A stretch of DNA of 64,000 nt from Actinacidiphila glaucinigra (lineage in GTDB: Bacteria > Actinomycetota > Actinomycetes > Streptomycetales > Streptomycetaceae), in NCBI RefSeq assembly GCF_900188405.1, contig NZ_FZOF01000006.1, positions 372,001-436,000 on the forward strand, written 5' to 3'. Below are positions 18,100 through 27,295 of this stretch, in pieces. Both the position numbers and the translations under genes were made by a program. Numbering within the stretch: the stretch's first letter is position 1; every line of letters begins with the position of its first letter. Under the pieces are notes generated by a model. That model saw nothing but the letters and a program-made list of their open reading frames with translations. It was not told the origin of the DNA and ran no database searches.

Positions 18100-18300
18100 A
18101 TGTCCGCACTGGTCCGCCCCCGTCACGGCCGGATGATCGCCGGGGTCTGCGCCGGGCTCGCAGACCGGTTCGGCACCTCCGCCACCACGATGCGCGTGAT
18201 CTTCCTGCTGTCGTGCCTGCTGCCCGGGCCGCAGTTCCTGCTCTACCTCGCGCTGTGGCTGCTGCTGCCGAACGAGGGGAGCGCGAAGGCCGCGGTGTGA
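18100..18300 (+). CDS. PspC-domain protein
   Basis: 66 residues with GAAGGAG 8 nt before the ATG. The whole protein is one PspC domain: RPRHGRMIAGVCAGLADRF at the N-terminus, then TTMRVIFLLSCLLPGPQFLL and YLALWLLLPNE, with two short membrane-inserting helices. Small PspC proteins are common in Streptomyces and are linked to envelope stress. Transcribed alone. Confidence 0.88.
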   Translation: MSALVRPRHGRMIAGVCAGLADRFGTSATTMRVIFLLSCLLPGPQFLLYLALWLLLPNEGSAKAAV

Positions 18301-18327
18301 CGCCACCGGCCCCGGAGAAGCACCGGC

Positions 18328-18354
18328 GGGCCGCACCCCGAGGGGGCGCGGCCC
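18328..18354. terminator. Hairpin between pspC and a secreted protein gene
   Basis: GGGCCGC (18328-18334) pairs with GCGGCCC (18348-18354). After one mismatch, CCCC pairs with GGGG around a 3-nt loop. It lies between convergent genes. Confidence 0.75.
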
Positions 18355-18378
18355 GTCCGCCGTGCGTCCGGGTGGCGC

Positions 18379-18708
18379 TCAGCCGCCGATCGGCAGGCCC
18401 TGCAGCGGGAGCTGACCCAGCGGCAGCTGGCCGCCGACCGGGAGGCCGCCGAGCAGCGTGCTCACGCCCTGGGGGGCGTTCTGCACACCGGGGACGAGGT
18501 TGGTCGACTTCGGCAGGCCGCTGGTGACGGCGCCGACCGGGACCGCCTTCGCGACATTGGCGACCGGCACGGAGGCCGGCAGGGCCGAGGCGTCCGGCAG
18601 GCCCAGGTTGGTGTCCGTGGGAGCTGCGGAGGCGACGCCCGCGGCGGCCCCGACGAAGGCCACGCCCAGCGCGGCGGCACCGAGAGTCTTGACGGTTCCG
18701 GTCTTCAT
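18379..18708 (-). CDS. Small secreted Leu/Pro/Gly-rich protein
   Basis: 109 residues from the ATG at 18708, with AGGATCG upstream; the longer open frame lacks a start signal. A signal peptide (MKTGTVKTLGAAALGVAF, ending ASAAP) precedes a mature part built of short hydrophobic repeats: NLGLPDASALPASVPVANV, then LLGGLPVGGQLPLGQLPLQG. There are no cysteines. A structural or surface-active role is possible, since the repeats alternate hydrophobic and Gly/Pro/Gln residues, but this is a guess. It resembles the protein at 12329-12679 in design. Confidence 0.7.
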   Translation of the reverse strand: MKTGTVKTLGAAALGVAFVGAAAGVASAAPTDTNLGLPDASALPASVPVANVAKAVPVGAVTSGLPKSTNLVPGVQNAPQGVSTLLGGLPVGGQLPLGQLPLQGLPIGG

Positions 18709-18873
18709 GGTTGCGATCCTCGTGATGGGGGATGGTGCGTCCGCCGCGGCACACACGGATGGTGTTCGCGGGATTTCGGAACGTAGCGACGGAACGCGGG
18801 GCGGTGCAAGCACCGCGAACGGCCGCCCCGGGCCCGGGCCGGCCCGCCGCCGCACGGCGGGACGGCCCGGGCC

Positions 18874-20067
18874 TCACCCCTCTTCCGGCGAGGAATCGCT
18901 GGCCACGGCGGTGGCGGCGGCCGTCTGGCGGAACAGCCACTCGGCCTTCAGCTCCGAGTATCCGGGCTTGATCACGTCATTGATCATCGCGAGACGTTCA
19001 TCGAAAGGGATGAAGGCGGACTTCATCGCGTTGACCGTGAACCACTGCATGTCGTCGAGCGTGTAGCCGAACGCGGCCACCAGCTCGGCGAACTCGCGGC
19101 TCATGCTCGTACCGCTCATCAGGCGGTTGTCGGTGTTCACCGTGACCCGGAAGTGCAGCCGGCGCAGCAGTCCGATGGGGTGCTCCGCGTACGAGGCGGC
19201 CGCGCCGGTCTGCAGGTTGGAGGTGGGGCACATCTCCAGGGGGATGCGCTTGTCGCGCACGTAGTTGGCCAGCCGCCCGAGGGAGACCGTGCCGTCCTCC
19301 GCGACCTCGATGTCGTCGATGATGCGCACGCCGTGGCCCAGCCGGTCGGCGCCGCACCACTGCAGGGCCTGCCAGATGGAGGGCAGGCCGAAGGCCTCGC
19401 CAGCGTGGATGGTGAAGTGGAAGTTCTCCCGCTGGAGGTACTCGAAGGCGTCGAGGTGGCGGGTGGGCGGGAAGCCGGCCTCGGCGCCCGCGATGTCGAA
19501 GCCGACGACGCCCCGGTCGCGGTACCGGATGGCGAGTTCGGCGATCTCCTGCGAGCGGGCGGCGTGCCGCATCGCGGTGAGCAGGGCGCCCACCCGGATC
19601 CGGCCGCCCGCCTCTCGGGCCCGCCGTTCGCCCTCGCGGAAGCCCTCGTTGACGGCCTCCACGACCTCGTCGAGGGAGAGCCCGCGTTCGACGTGGAGTT
19701 CGGGGGCGTAGCGCACCTCGGCGTAGACGACGCCGTCCGCGGCGAGGTCCTCGGCGCACTCGGCGGCGACCCGGGTGAGCGCCTCGCGGGTCTGCATGAC
19801 GCCGACCGTGTGCGAGAAGGTCTCCAGGTAGCGCTCCAGCGAGCCGGAGTCGGCGGCCTCGCGGAACCAGGTGCCGAGTTTGTCCGGGTCGGTCTCCGGC
19901 AGGCCGTCGTATCCCGACGCGCGGGCCAGGTCGACGACGGTCCCGGGGCGGACGCCGCCGTCGAGGTGGTCGTGGAGCAGCACCTTGGGTGCGCGGCGGA
20001 TCTGCTCGGGCGTGGGGGTGGCCCCCGCAGCGCCCGCGGGGAAGGGGAGCGTGCTTGAGCTCGTCAT
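18874..20067 (-). CDS. add: Adenosine deaminase
   Basis: 397 residues from the ATG at 20067. It converts (deoxy)adenosine to (deoxy)inosine for PNP. Zinc ligands and catalytic residues of the family are present: HDHLDG near the start, IHAGEAFG (His and catalytic Glu), the RLGHGVRI segment, [10 protein letters not shown], and [12 protein letters not shown] with the Asp pair region. The open frame extends 98 codons upstream but crosses the operator. Promoter signals at 20074-20095 indicate a leaderless transcript starting at this ATG. Monocistronic. Confidence 0.95.
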   Translation of the reverse strand: MTSSSTLPFPAGAAGATPTPEQIRRAPKVLLHDHLDGGVRPGTVVDLARASGYDGLPETDPDKLGTWFREAADSGSLERYLETFSHTVGVMQTREALTRVAAECAEDLAADGVVYAEVRYAPELHVERGLSLDEVVEAVNEGFREGERRAREAGGRIRVGALLTAMRHAARSQEIAELAIRYRDRGVVGFDIAGAEAGFPPTRHLDAFEYLQRENFHFTIHAGEAFGLPSIWQALQWCGADRLGHGVRIIDDIEVAEDGTVSLGRLANYVRDKRIPLEMCPTSNLQTGAAASYAEHPIGLLRRLHFRVTVNTDNRLMSGTSMSREFAELVAAFGYTLDDMQWFTVNAMKSAFIPFDERLAMINDVIKPGYSELKAEWLFRQTAAATAVASDSSPEEG

Positions 20068-20073
20068 TTCCGA

Positions 20074-20095
20074 AACATACCCCCTACGCGCGTAG
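20074..20095 (-). promoter_or_regulatory. add promoter -10 with upstream operator
   Basis: On the minus strand the palindrome CTACGCGCGTAG (20095-20084) is followed 4 nt later by the -10 box TATGTT (20079-20074) and, after 6 nt, by the ATG. The palindrome lies in the -10/-35 spacer. No good -35 is visible. Confidence 0.7.
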
Positions 20096-20168
20096 AACTC
20101 TTGGATGATGCCGAATATTGACCTCCTGGCCAGGTCATGCACACCTTCCCGTCTGCCATGGTTACGCC

Positions 20169-20954
20169 ATGGCTTCGCAAGCTTTACCGGTGCGTGGTGC
20201 GCGGTTGGGAAAGAGAGTGACACCGGGTCTGAACCCGGCGGCCCGGCGGGATACGGACGACGAGGCGGTCCGTGCCGCCGTGCTGCTGCTGCCCGGCGGC
20301 AGTGCGCTGAGCACCCGTCGGCGCTCCCCCGTGGCCGCCGCGGCGATGGTGCCGCTGGCACGTCGGCTGGTGCGGACGGCGGGGCGTGGCGAGGGCCTGG
20401 CCGTGCACGTCGTGCACTACCGGTTCCGCGGCTGGAACGGCGGTCACGCCCACCCCGCCGAGGACGCGCAGTGGGCGGTCGACGAGGTCGTCCGCCGCTA
20501 CGGCGACGTACCGGTGTCGCTGGTCGGCATGGACATGGGCGGCCGCGCCGCGCTGCGGGCGGCGGGCCACCCGGCCGTCAACTCCGCCGTCGCCATAGCC
20601 CCGTGGCTGCCGGACACGCCCGAGCCCGATCCGGTGAAGCAGCTGATAGGCCGCCACGTCCTGATCGTGCACGGCACGAACGACGGCTCCACCCACCCCG
20701 ACCTCTCCTACCGGCTGGCCGAGCGGGTGAAGAAGGTCAACCGGGACGTGTGCCGGTTCGAGGTGCACACCGACGGCCACCTGCTCCACGACCACCGGGC
20801 CGAAGTCGCCTCGCTGACGTCTGACTTCGTCCTCGGCACCCTGCTGGGGCGGTCCTTCGCCCGCCCGGTCGCCGACGCGCTGGCCGCCCCTCCCCCGCTC
20901 GGCCTGCGCATGCCCCTGGCCTCCGGTTTCGGCCGCTCCCCCCAACTGCGCTGA
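20169..20954 (+). CDS. Alpha/beta-hydrolase-fold protein with Asp at the nucleophile position
   Basis: 261 residues from the ATG at 20169; an upstream in-frame GTG-type extension of 17 codons is less likely. The hydrolase fold is clear: [10 protein letters not shown] oxyanion loop, [17 protein letters not shown], then the nucleophile elbow [24 protein letters not shown] with the acid, and [10 protein letters not shown] with the histidine. The elbow normally reads GxSxG; here the serine is Asp. Asp nucleophiles are known in haloalkane dehalogenases and epoxide hydrolases of this fold, so it may be active with another chemistry, or have lost activity. Divergent from add; substrate unknown. Confidence 0.75.
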   Translation: MASQALPVRGARLGKRVTPGLNPAARRDTDDEAVRAAVLLLPGGSALSTRRRSPVAAAAMVPLARRLVRTAGRGEGLAVHVVHYRFRGWNGGHAHPAEDAQWAVDEVVRRYGDVPVSLVGMDMGGRAALRAAGHPAVNSAVAIAPWLPDTPEPDPVKQLIGRHVLIVHGTNDGSTHPDLSYRLAERVKKVNRDVCRFEVHTDGHLLHDHRAEVASLTSDFVLGTLLGRSFARPVADALAAPPPLGLRMPLASGFGRSPQLR

Positions 20955-20974
20955 GCCGTCCGGCGGCCCCGGGC

Positions 20975-21811
20975 TCACCGCCGGCCGCCCACCCTCCGTT
21001 CGACGAGGTCGGCGACCCGGGTGAACCCGGCCGCCTCGTCCTCGGGCAGGGCGGCGCCGGGACCGGCCAGGAGGACCGACGCGGCCAGGCGGAACATCAG
21101 GGCGCGCAGGAGCAACTGCGCGCCCTCGGCGCCGGGGACGGCCGAGTCCACCAGGTCGTGCGGGGCGCCGTGGTGGAGGAGGCCGTCGACCGCCACGATC
21201 GCGTCGGCGTACGCGACGGGTCGCCAGTACGGGGAGAAGTCGATGACCGCGGGGTCCCGGCCGGCCGCGAAAAGGACGTTCCCCGTCAGGTCGCCATGGA
21301 TGAGCCGGGCCGGTGCGTCGACCGGTGCGCGGAGCCGCTCCAGCCGGGCGAGCGGCCTCCGGACGTCCGCCGGCATCCGCGCCGTCGCCTCTCCCCAGGC
21401 GAGGCGATCGGCCACCGCCCACGGATGCCGCCGCGTGTCCAGGTGAGCGGGACGCGGCACATCGCGCAGGGCCTCGTGGAAGGCCCTTCCCGCGGCCAGC
21501 AGGGCAGCCCATCTTCCGGCGGGGCCGGGCTCCCCCGGCAGGAACTCGGTCGCCGCCCAGCCTTCGACGACGTGGCCGCCGTCCGCGGAGCGCAGGAACC
21601 GCGGCACCCGGAAGCCCCGGCGCCCCCGCAGACGTTCCATCAGCCCCGCGGCCCATTCGGTCTCCGCCGCGTCGGCGCCCGGCTTCAGCACCGCGCCGGC
21701 CACCCGGACGCTGTGCCCTTGGCCTCCTGCGAGCGGCTCGGGCCGTCCGGACAGCCCGAAGGCCTTGAGGACACGCGGGGGCGGCGGGACCGCGTCGGTG
21801 GCACGGGGCAT
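20975..21811 (-). CDS. Aminoglycoside phosphotransferase-fold kinase-like protein
   Basis: 278 residues from the ATG at 21811; the further open frame upstream is Arg/Pro-rich shadow sequence. The catalytic loop LIHGDLTGNVLF has the HGDxxxxN pattern of APH/choline kinases, and the metal-binding Asp follows in VIDFSPYWRP. The N-lobe is short (LAGGQGHSVRVAGAVLKP). The DFSPYWRP-AYADA stretch is typical of an actinobacterial APH-like subgroup with no known substrate. It need not confer antibiotic resistance. Convergent with the hydrolase gene. Confidence 0.75.
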   Translation of the reverse strand: MPRATDAVPPPPRVLKAFGLSGRPEPLAGGQGHSVRVAGAVLKPGADAAETEWAAGLMERLRGRRGFRVPRFLRSADGGHVVEGWAATEFLPGEPGPAGRWAALLAAGRAFHEALRDVPRPAHLDTRRHPWAVADRLAWGEATARMPADVRRPLARLERLRAPVDAPARLIHGDLTGNVLFAAGRDPAVIDFSPYWRPVAYADAIVAVDGLLHHGAPHDLVDSAVPGAEGAQLLLRALMFRLAASVLLAGPGAALPEDEAAGFTRVADLVERRVGGRR

Positions 21812-21882
21812 GCCCCGTATCCTCCGGGACCGGCGGCACCCGGCGCATCCGGGTTCCTGGCCGGCCGGCGCGGGCGGTGCCG

Positions 21883-22863
21883 TCAGTCGGGGAGGAGCTG
21901 CCCGCGCCTGCCGAGCAGGAACTTCTTGAACGCGGCGACGGGGGCCGTGTCGGCGTGACCGCCGAGCCAGGCCACTCCGATCTCCCGGACCGCGCGCGGG
22001 GCGGTGACGGTCAGCTCCACGACACCGGGGCGCGGCACGAGCGGGGGCGGCAGCAGGGCCACCCCCAGCCCGGCGGCGACCAGACCGCGCAGGGTCTCGG
22101 CCTCCTCGCCCTCGAAGCCCACCCGGGGGGTGAAGCCCGCCTCCGCGCACAGGGCGTCGGTGATGCGCCGCAGCCCGTATCCCGCCTCCAGGCTGACGAA
22201 CAGCTCCCCGGACGCCTCCGCCAGGCGCACCCGGCGGCGGGAGGCGAGCCGGTGGTCGGCGGGGACGACCAGCCGCAGCCGCTGCTCGTCCAGGCGCCGG
22301 ACGACCAGGTCGGGCGCGTCCGGCACCGGTGAGGTCAGGCAGAGGTCCAGCTCGCCCGCGCGCAGCCCGGCGAGCATCGCCTCGCCGTAGTTCTGCACGA
22401 GCTGGAAGCGGATCCGCGGGTGGTCGGCGCGGAAGGCCCGCAGCAGGGCCGGTACGGTCTCCGGGCCGAGCGTGTGGAGGAAGCCGAAGGCGACCCGTCC
22501 CGACTGCGGGTCGGCGTCGGCGCGCACGGACTCGGCCGAGCGCTCCACCTCGCCCAGCGCCCGCTCCACGGAGGCGAGGAAGCCGTGGCCCGCGGGGGTG
22601 AGCGAGACCGTACGGCCCTGACGGGCGAAGAGCGTGACGCCCAGGTCGAGTTCGAGCCGGACCATGGCCCGGCTGAGCGTGGACTGGGGCACCCCCAGCT
22701 CGCGCGCCGCGCGGGTGACGTGCTCGTGCCGCGCCACGGCGGCGAACTGGGCGAGCCGGGGTGCCAGCACCGCCGCCCAGGACGCGCTGTCCAGCTCCGC
22801 GCGCATGTCTGCTGCGTCACGGGGCGGCGACGGCGATCGGGCTGACCTCGCTTCATGCACCAT
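21883..22863 (-). CDS. LysR-family transcriptional regulator
   Basis: 326 residues from the ATG at 22863, chosen because TAATCG lies 5 nt upstream as a -10; ATGs at 22899 and 22806 are also in frame. The HTH is at about 30-75: LAQFAAVARHEHVTRAA then ELGVPQSTLSRAMVRLE. The rest is the two-lobed effector-binding domain with GRVAFGFLHTLGPE and VAAGLGVALLPPP. It is divergent from the MFS transporter at 22927, with 63 bp between, the usual layout for a LysR activator and its target. Effector unknown. Confidence 0.88.
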   Translation of the reverse strand: MVHEARSARSPSPPRDAADMRAELDSASWAAVLAPRLAQFAAVARHEHVTRAARELGVPQSTLSRAMVRLELDLGVTLFARQGRTVSLTPAGHGFLASVERALGEVERSAESVRADADPQSGRVAFGFLHTLGPETVPALLRAFRADHPRIRFQLVQNYGEAMLAGLRAGELDLCLTSPVPDAPDLVVRRLDEQRLRLVVPADHRLASRRRVRLAEASGELFVSLEAGYGLRRITDALCAEAGFTPRVGFEGEEAETLRGLVAAGLGVALLPPPLVPRPGVVELTVTAPRAVREIGVAWLGGHADTAPVAAFKKFLLGRRGQLLPD

Positions 22864-22868
22864 GGGAA

Positions 22869-22874
22869 CGATTA
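22869..22874 (-). promoter_or_regulatory. -10 box TAATCG of the LysR gene
   Basis: TAATCG lies 5 nt before the ATG at 22863, fitting a leaderless transcript. The MFS promoter (-10 at 22915) starts on the other strand of the same short region. Confidence 0.4.
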
Positions 22875-22914
22875 TGGCCACTGTGTGCATTGGACGCATG
22901 AAACGGGCCCCGCC

Positions 22915-22920
22915 TAGCGT
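22915..22920 (+). promoter_or_regulatory. -10 box TAGCGT of the MFS gene
   Basis: TAGCGT lies 6 nt before the ATG at 22927. GAAGG in the gap could also act as a short ribosome-binding site, so leaderless translation is only likely, not certain. Confidence 0.4.
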
Positions 22921-22926
22921 GAAGGC

Positions 22927-24213
22927 ATGTCTCCCGCCGATACAGGGGCGTCCACCGTGACACGGCCGGGCGCCGCCGCCTCCGCCTCCTCAGCCGCCAC
23001 GCTCCGGCCGGGTGAGCCCGGCTACCGCCGCGCCATCCTGGCCCTGTTCGCCGCGGGTCTCGCCACCTTCGCCCTGCTCTACTCGACGCAGGCGCTGCTG
23101 CCGGTGCTGTCCACGGGGCTGTCCCTCAGCCCGGCCCAGGCGAGCCTCACCGTCTCGGCCACCACCGCCGCGCTGGCGCTGTCCCTGCTGCCGGTGAGCG
23201 CGCTCAGCGAGAAGTACGGGCGCACGGCCGTGATGACGGCGTCGGTCTTCAGTGCCTCGGCGCTGGCCCTGGTCATCCCGTTCGCGCCGGACCTGACCAC
23301 CCTGGTCGTGCTGCGCGCCGCGCAGGGCGTGGCCCTCGCCGGGCTCCCGGCGACCGCGATGGCGTACCTCGGCGAGGAGATCCACCCCAAGGCGGTCGCC
23401 TCCGCGATCGGCCTCTATGTCGCGGGCAACAGCATCGGCGGCATGAGTTCCCGGGTCCTGACCGGCGCCGTCGCGCAGGCCTTCGGCTGGCGCGCCTCGC
23501 TGTTCGCCGCCGGCGTGATGGCCGTGCTGTGCGCCGTCGCCTTCCGCCTGCTGATCCCCACCGCCCGCAACTTCCGTCCCGGCCCGGTCAGTCCCGTCGC
23601 CCTGTGGCGCACGGTCACCGGTCACCTGGGCACCCCGCTGCTGCGCCGGCTCTACCTGATCGGGCTGCTGTTCATGGCGGTCTTCGGCGCCGTCTACAAC
23701 GTGCTGGGCTACCGGCTCGCCGCCGGGCCCTTCGGCCTGTCGCAGACCGCGATCGGCCTCGTCTTCCTGGTCTACCTGGTCGGCACCGGCGCCTCCGCGG
23801 CCTCCGGCGTCCTGCACGGCCGGCTCGGGCGGCGCGGTGCCCTGTACGTCGCCGTGGTGCTGGCCGCCGGCGGGCTGCTGCTCACCCTCGCGGACTCCCT
23901 GGCCGCCGTGCTGACCGGCCTGGTCCTGATCACGGCCGGCTTCTTCACCGGCCACTCCATCGCCTCCGGGGCGGTCAGCCGGACCGCCACCACCGGCCGC
24001 GCCCAGGCCTCCGCGCTGTATCTGACCGCGTACTACATCGGCAACAGCGTCGGCGGCACCCTCGGCGCCTCCGCCTTCCACTCCGCCGGCTGGGACGGCA
24101 CGGTCGCCCTGTGCCTGGCCGCCGTCCTGGGCGTCGCGGGGATCACCCTGCACGCGACCCGGCGCGCGGTCGCGGACCGGCGGCTCACCGTTCCGGCGGG
24201 ACGGACGGCCTGA
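22927..24213 (+). CDS. MFS transporter (YnfM-like, 12 TM)
   Basis: 428 residues with twelve hydrophobic segments starting at about residue 36. The MFS motif A appears in the loop after TM2 (SALSEKYGRTAVMTASVF) and again in the second half (LHGRLGRRGALYVAVVL). FALLYSTQALLPVLS and GNSIGGMSSRVLTG are typical of the YnfM/arabinose-efflux-like drug:proton antiporter group. It probably exports a small toxic or metabolic compound under control of the divergent LysR protein. Substrate cannot be inferred. Confidence 0.9.
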   Translation: MSPADTGASTVTRPGAAASASSAATLRPGEPGYRRAILALFAAGLATFALLYSTQALLPVLSTGLSLSPAQASLTVSATTAALALSLLPVSALSEKYGRTAVMTASVFSASALALVIPFAPDLTTLVVLRAAQGVALAGLPATAMAYLGEEIHPKAVASAIGLYVAGNSIGGMSSRVLTGAVAQAFGWRASLFAAGVMAVLCAVAFRLLIPTARNFRPGPVSPVALWRTVTGHLGTPLLRRLYLIGLLFMAVFGAVYNVLGYRLAAGPFGLSQTAIGLVFLVYLVGTGASAASGVLHGRLGRRGALYVAVVLAAGGLLLTLADSLAAVLTGLVLITAGFFTGHSIASGAVSRTATTGRAQASALYLTAYYIGNSVGGTLGASAFHSAGWDGTVALCLAAVLGVAGITLHATRRAVADRRLTVPAGRTA

Positions 24214-24238
24214 CGGACGGCCTGACGGAGCGGAACGC

Positions 24239-24272
24239 GAACGGGACCGGTGGAAGTCCACCGGTCCCGTTC
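24239..24272. terminator. 15-bp hairpin between the MFS gene and deoA
   Basis: GAACGGGACCGGTGG at 24239-24253 pairs with its complement at 24258-24272 around a 4-nt loop. Shared by two convergent operons. Confidence 0.85.
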
Positions 24273-24293
24273 CGTGTCGCGGGGCGGCCCCGC

Positions 24294-25571
24294 TCAGGCG
24301 ATGCGGTCCAGCACGATCGGGTCCGCCGTGAACGCCGTGCCCGCCGGGGAGATCTCGACGCCCCCGGTGAGGGCCTCCAGCGCCCAGCCGAACTTCTCCG
24401 GGGTGTCGGTGTGCAGGGTGAGCAGCGGCTGGCCCTGGGCGACCGCGGCACCCGGCTTGGCGTGCAGCTCGACGCCCGCGCCGGCCTGCACCGGGTCCTC
24501 CTTGCGCGCCCGGCCGGCGCCGAGGCGCCAGGCGGCGACACCGACGGCGTAGGCGTCCAGACCGGTCAGCACACCGGAACGCTCGGCCGTGACGACGTGG
24601 CGCTCGCGCGCGACGGGCAGCTCCGCGTCCGGGTCACCGCCCTGGGCGGAGATCATGCGGCGCCACACGTCCATGGCGGAGCCGTCGGCGAGCGCCTTGG
24701 CCGGGTCGGCGTCCTTCAGGCCCGCCGCGTCGAGCATCTCGCGCGCCAGGGCGAGGGTCAGCTCGACCACGTCGGCCGGGCCGCCGCCCGCCAGCACCTC
24801 GACGGACTCCCGGACCTCCAGCGCGTTGCCCGCGGTCAGGCCCAGCGGGGTGGACATGCCGGTGAGCAGCGCCACCGTCCGCACACCGTGGTCGGTGCCC
24901 AGGCCCACCATCGTGGAGGCCAGTTCCCGCGCCTGCTCCAGGTTCTTCATGAAGGCGCCGGAGCCGACCTTGACGTCCAGGACGAGCGAGCCCGTTCCCT
25001 CGGCGATCTTCTTGGACATGATCGAGGAGGCGATCAGCGGGATCGCCTCGACGGTGCCGGTGACGTCGCGCAGCGCGTAGAGCTTCTTGTCGGCGGGGGC
25101 GAGGCCGTCGCCCGCGGCGCAGATGACGGCGCCGCTGTCACCCAGGACCCGCAGCATCTCCTCGTTCGACAGCAGCGCCCGCCAGCCCGGGATGGACTCC
25201 AGCTTGTCCAGGGTGCCGCCGGTGTGGCCGAGGCCGCGGCCGGACAGCTGGGGGACGGCCGCGCCGCAGGCCGCGACCAGGGGCGCGAGCGGCAGCGTGA
25301 TCTTGTCCCCGACGCCACCGGTGGAGTGCTTGTCGGCGGTCGGGCGGGGCAGCGAGGAGAAGTCCATGCGCTCGCCGCTGGCGATCATCGCGGCCGTCCA
25401 GCGCGCGATCTCGGCCCGGTCCATGCCGTTGAGCAGGATCGCCATCGCGAGCGCGGACATCTGCTCGTCGGCGACCTCGCCCTTGGTGTAGGCGTCGATC
25501 ACCCAGTCGATCTGGTCGTCGCCGAGGCGGCCGCCGTCGCGCTTGGTGCGGATGACGGAAATCGCGTCCAT
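24294..25571 (-). CDS. deoA: Thymidine (pyrimidine nucleoside) phosphorylase
   Basis: 425 residues. It converts thymidine or deoxyuridine plus phosphate to base and deoxyribose-1-phosphate. The family signature is seen near residues 83-120: KHSTGGVGDKITLPLAPLVA and LSGRGLGHTGGTLDKLES. N-terminal helices (MDAISVIRTKRDGGRL) and the glycine-rich phosphate loop are normal, as is length. Last gene of the importer operon, 15 nt after cdd, so uptake, deamination and phosphorolysis are co-expressed. Confidence 0.95.
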   Translation of the reverse strand: MDAISVIRTKRDGGRLGDDQIDWVIDAYTKGEVADEQMSALAMAILLNGMDRAEIARWTAAMIASGERMDFSSLPRPTADKHSTGGVGDKITLPLAPLVAACGAAVPQLSGRGLGHTGGTLDKLESIPGWRALLSNEEMLRVLGDSGAVICAAGDGLAPADKKLYALRDVTGTVEAIPLIASSIMSKKIAEGTGSLVLDVKVGSGAFMKNLEQARELASTMVGLGTDHGVRTVALLTGMSTPLGLTAGNALEVRESVEVLAGGGPADVVELTLALAREMLDAAGLKDADPAKALADGSAMDVWRRMISAQGGDPDAELPVARERHVVTAERSGVLTGLDAYAVGVAAWRLGAGRARKEDPVQAGAGVELHAKPGAAVAQGQPLLTLHTDTPEKFGWALEALTGGVEISPAGTAFTADPIVLDRIA

Positions 25572-25586
25572 GATTCACGTACCTTC

Positions 25587-26009
25587 TTAGCGATTGATCA
25601 GGTCGTCCGGGCCGAACGCGTCGGGGAGGACCTCGCGCATCGTGCGGATGCCGTCGGACATCTCCACCAGCAGTTCGGGGCCGCCGTGCTCCCACAGCAG
25701 CTGACGGCAGCGGCCGCACGGCATCAGCTGGTCGCCCTTGCGGTCGACGCAGGTGAAGGCGACGAGCCGGCCGCCTCCGGTGGCGTGCAGGGTCGACACC
25801 AGGCCGCACTCGGCGCACAGGCCGAGGCCGTAGCTGGCGTTCTCCACGTTGCACGCCGAGATGACGCGCCCGTCGTCCACCAGCGCGGCGGCGCCGACGG
25901 GGAAGTGGGAGTACGGGACGTAGGCCCGGGACATGGCGTCCCGGGCCTGCGCCCGCAGGCCTTCCCAGTCGACGTCGTCGACGCCGACCCGGCCCGCGGT
26001 GTCGCTCAC
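25587..26009 (-). CDS. cdd: Cytidine deaminase
   Basis: 140 residues, GTG start overlapping the permease stop by 4 nt. It deaminates (deoxy)cytidine to (deoxy)uridine. The zinc site is that of the homotetrameric class: CAE (Cys65, Glu67) and PCGRC (Cys98, Cys101), with the substrate loop VENASYG. Its product is a substrate for DeoA, the next gene. Confidence 0.95.
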   Translation of the reverse strand: MSDTAGRVGVDDVDWEGLRAQARDAMSRAYVPYSHFPVGAAALVDDGRVISACNVENASYGLGLCAECGLVSTLHATGGGRLVAFTCVDRKGDQLMPCGRCRQLLWEHGGPELLVEMSDGIRTMREVLPDAFGPDDLINR

Positions 26010-27295
26010 TTGCCCTGGCCCTTCCGGTACCTCATACCGTCAGCCTTGGGCATCCGCAGACGTTGTGCCGACAGGGAGAGCACCAGCAGGGTGACGACGT
26101 ACGGGGTCGCGCCCACGAACTCGCCGGGCACCTCGTCGGTGAGCAGGTACCAGGCCAGCACCAGCGCGCCGACGGCGAGGCTGACGCCGCCCTGCCAGAA
26201 GCTCCGCTTCCACAGCTTCCAGGCCGCCAGCAGCACCAGCAGGACCACCAGGAGCAGCAGCAGCGCGTGCACCGTCGGGCCGCCGTTGCGCAGCTGGAGC
26301 GCGTCGGAGTAGCCGAAGAGGCCGGCGCCGGTGGCGAGGCCGCCGACGCGCCAGTTGCCGAAGATCATCGCGGCGAGGCCGATGTAGCCGCGGCCGCCGG
26401 TCTGGCCCTCGAGGTAGATGTGCGTGGGCACCATCGCCAGGAAGGCGCCGCCGAGGCCGGCGAGACCGCCGGAGGCGATCACGGCGATGTACTTGTACAG
26501 GTACACGTTGACGCCGAGCGACTCGGCCGCGACCGGGTTCTCGCCGCAGGAGCGCAGCCGAAGGCCGAACGGGCTGCGCCACAGCAGGAAGAAGCTGCCG
26601 ACGAAGAGCACCACCGCGACGAGCGTCAGCGCGGACACGTCGGTGACCAGGCCGCCGAGGATGCCGGCGAGGTCGGAGACGAAGAACCAGCCGTGCTTCT
26701 CGATGCTCGACAGCCCGTCGGACAGCCCGGGGATGTCGAACGACGGAAGGGAGTCGACCGGCGGGGACTGCTTGGGGTTGCCGCCCTTGGTGGCCGCGTC
26801 GCCGGTGGAGAACCACAGCTTGGCGAGGTACTGGGTGGCACCGAGCGCCAGGATGTTGATGGCCACACCGGAGATGATGTGGTCGACACCGAAGGTGACG
26901 GTGGCGACGGCGTGGATCAGGCCGCCGAGCGCACCGCCGACGACACCGGCGAGCACGCCGATCCACGGGTTGGTCTGCCAGCCGGCCCAGGCGCCGAAGA
27001 AGGTGCCGAGGATCATCATGCCCTCGAGGCCGATGTTGACCACGCCGGACCGCTCGGACCACAGGCCGGCCAGACCGGCCAGGCCGATCGGCACGGCGAG
27101 GCCGAGCGCGGCGGTGATCTGGCCCTGGGCGGTGAGCTGGTCCTGGCCGGTGATGATCCGCACCACCGACACCAGCGCGATCGCGGCGGCGATGATCAGC
27201 AGGATCACCGGGAAGGAGAGGCGGCCCTTGCGGCCCTTGGCCCCTGCGGCCTTGGGAGCCGCGGGCGGCGGGGTCTGGGTCATCGTGGCGGTCAC
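26006..27295 (-). CDS. Nucleoside ABC transporter permease (second subunit)
   Basis: 429 residues from the GTG at 27295, which overlaps the first permease by GTGA; an ATG four codons on is the alternative. About ten hydrophobic segments, and the landmarks SERSGVVNIGLEGMMILGTF and GGRGYIGLAAMIFGNW are those of the BPL-type permeases that pair with BmpA-like binding proteins (NupQ/YufQ family). A hydrophilic insertion at about 175-210 (GNPKQSPPVDSLPSFDIPG) is unusual in length. It forms the importer channel with the next permease upstream. Confidence 0.88.
   Translation of the reverse strand: MTATMTQTPPPAAPKAAGAKGRKGRLSFPVILLIIAAAIALVSVVRIITGQDQLTAQGQITAALGLAVPIGLAGLAGLWSERSGVVNIGLEGMMILGTFFGAWAGWQTNPWIGVLAGVVGGALGGLIHAVATVTFGVDHIISGVAINILALGATQYLAKLWFSTGDAATKGGNPKQSPPVDSLPSFDIPGLSDGLSSIEKHGWFFVSDLAGILGGLVTDVSALTLVAVVLFVGSFFLLWRSPFGLRLRSCGENPVAAESLGVNVYLYKYIAVIASGGLAGLGGAFLAMVPTHIYLEGQTGGRGYIGLAAMIFGNWRVGGLATGAGLFGYSDALQLRNGGPTVHALLLLLVVLLVLLAAWKLWKRSFWQGGVSLAVGALVLAWYLLTDEVPGEFVGATPYVVTLLVLSLSAQRLRMPKADGMRYRKGQGK

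Noticed and set aside
20975..21811. Aminoglycoside resistance gene
   Set aside because: The APH fold is shared by many kinases, and the residues around DFSPYWRP point to an actinobacterial subgroup with no known resistance role.
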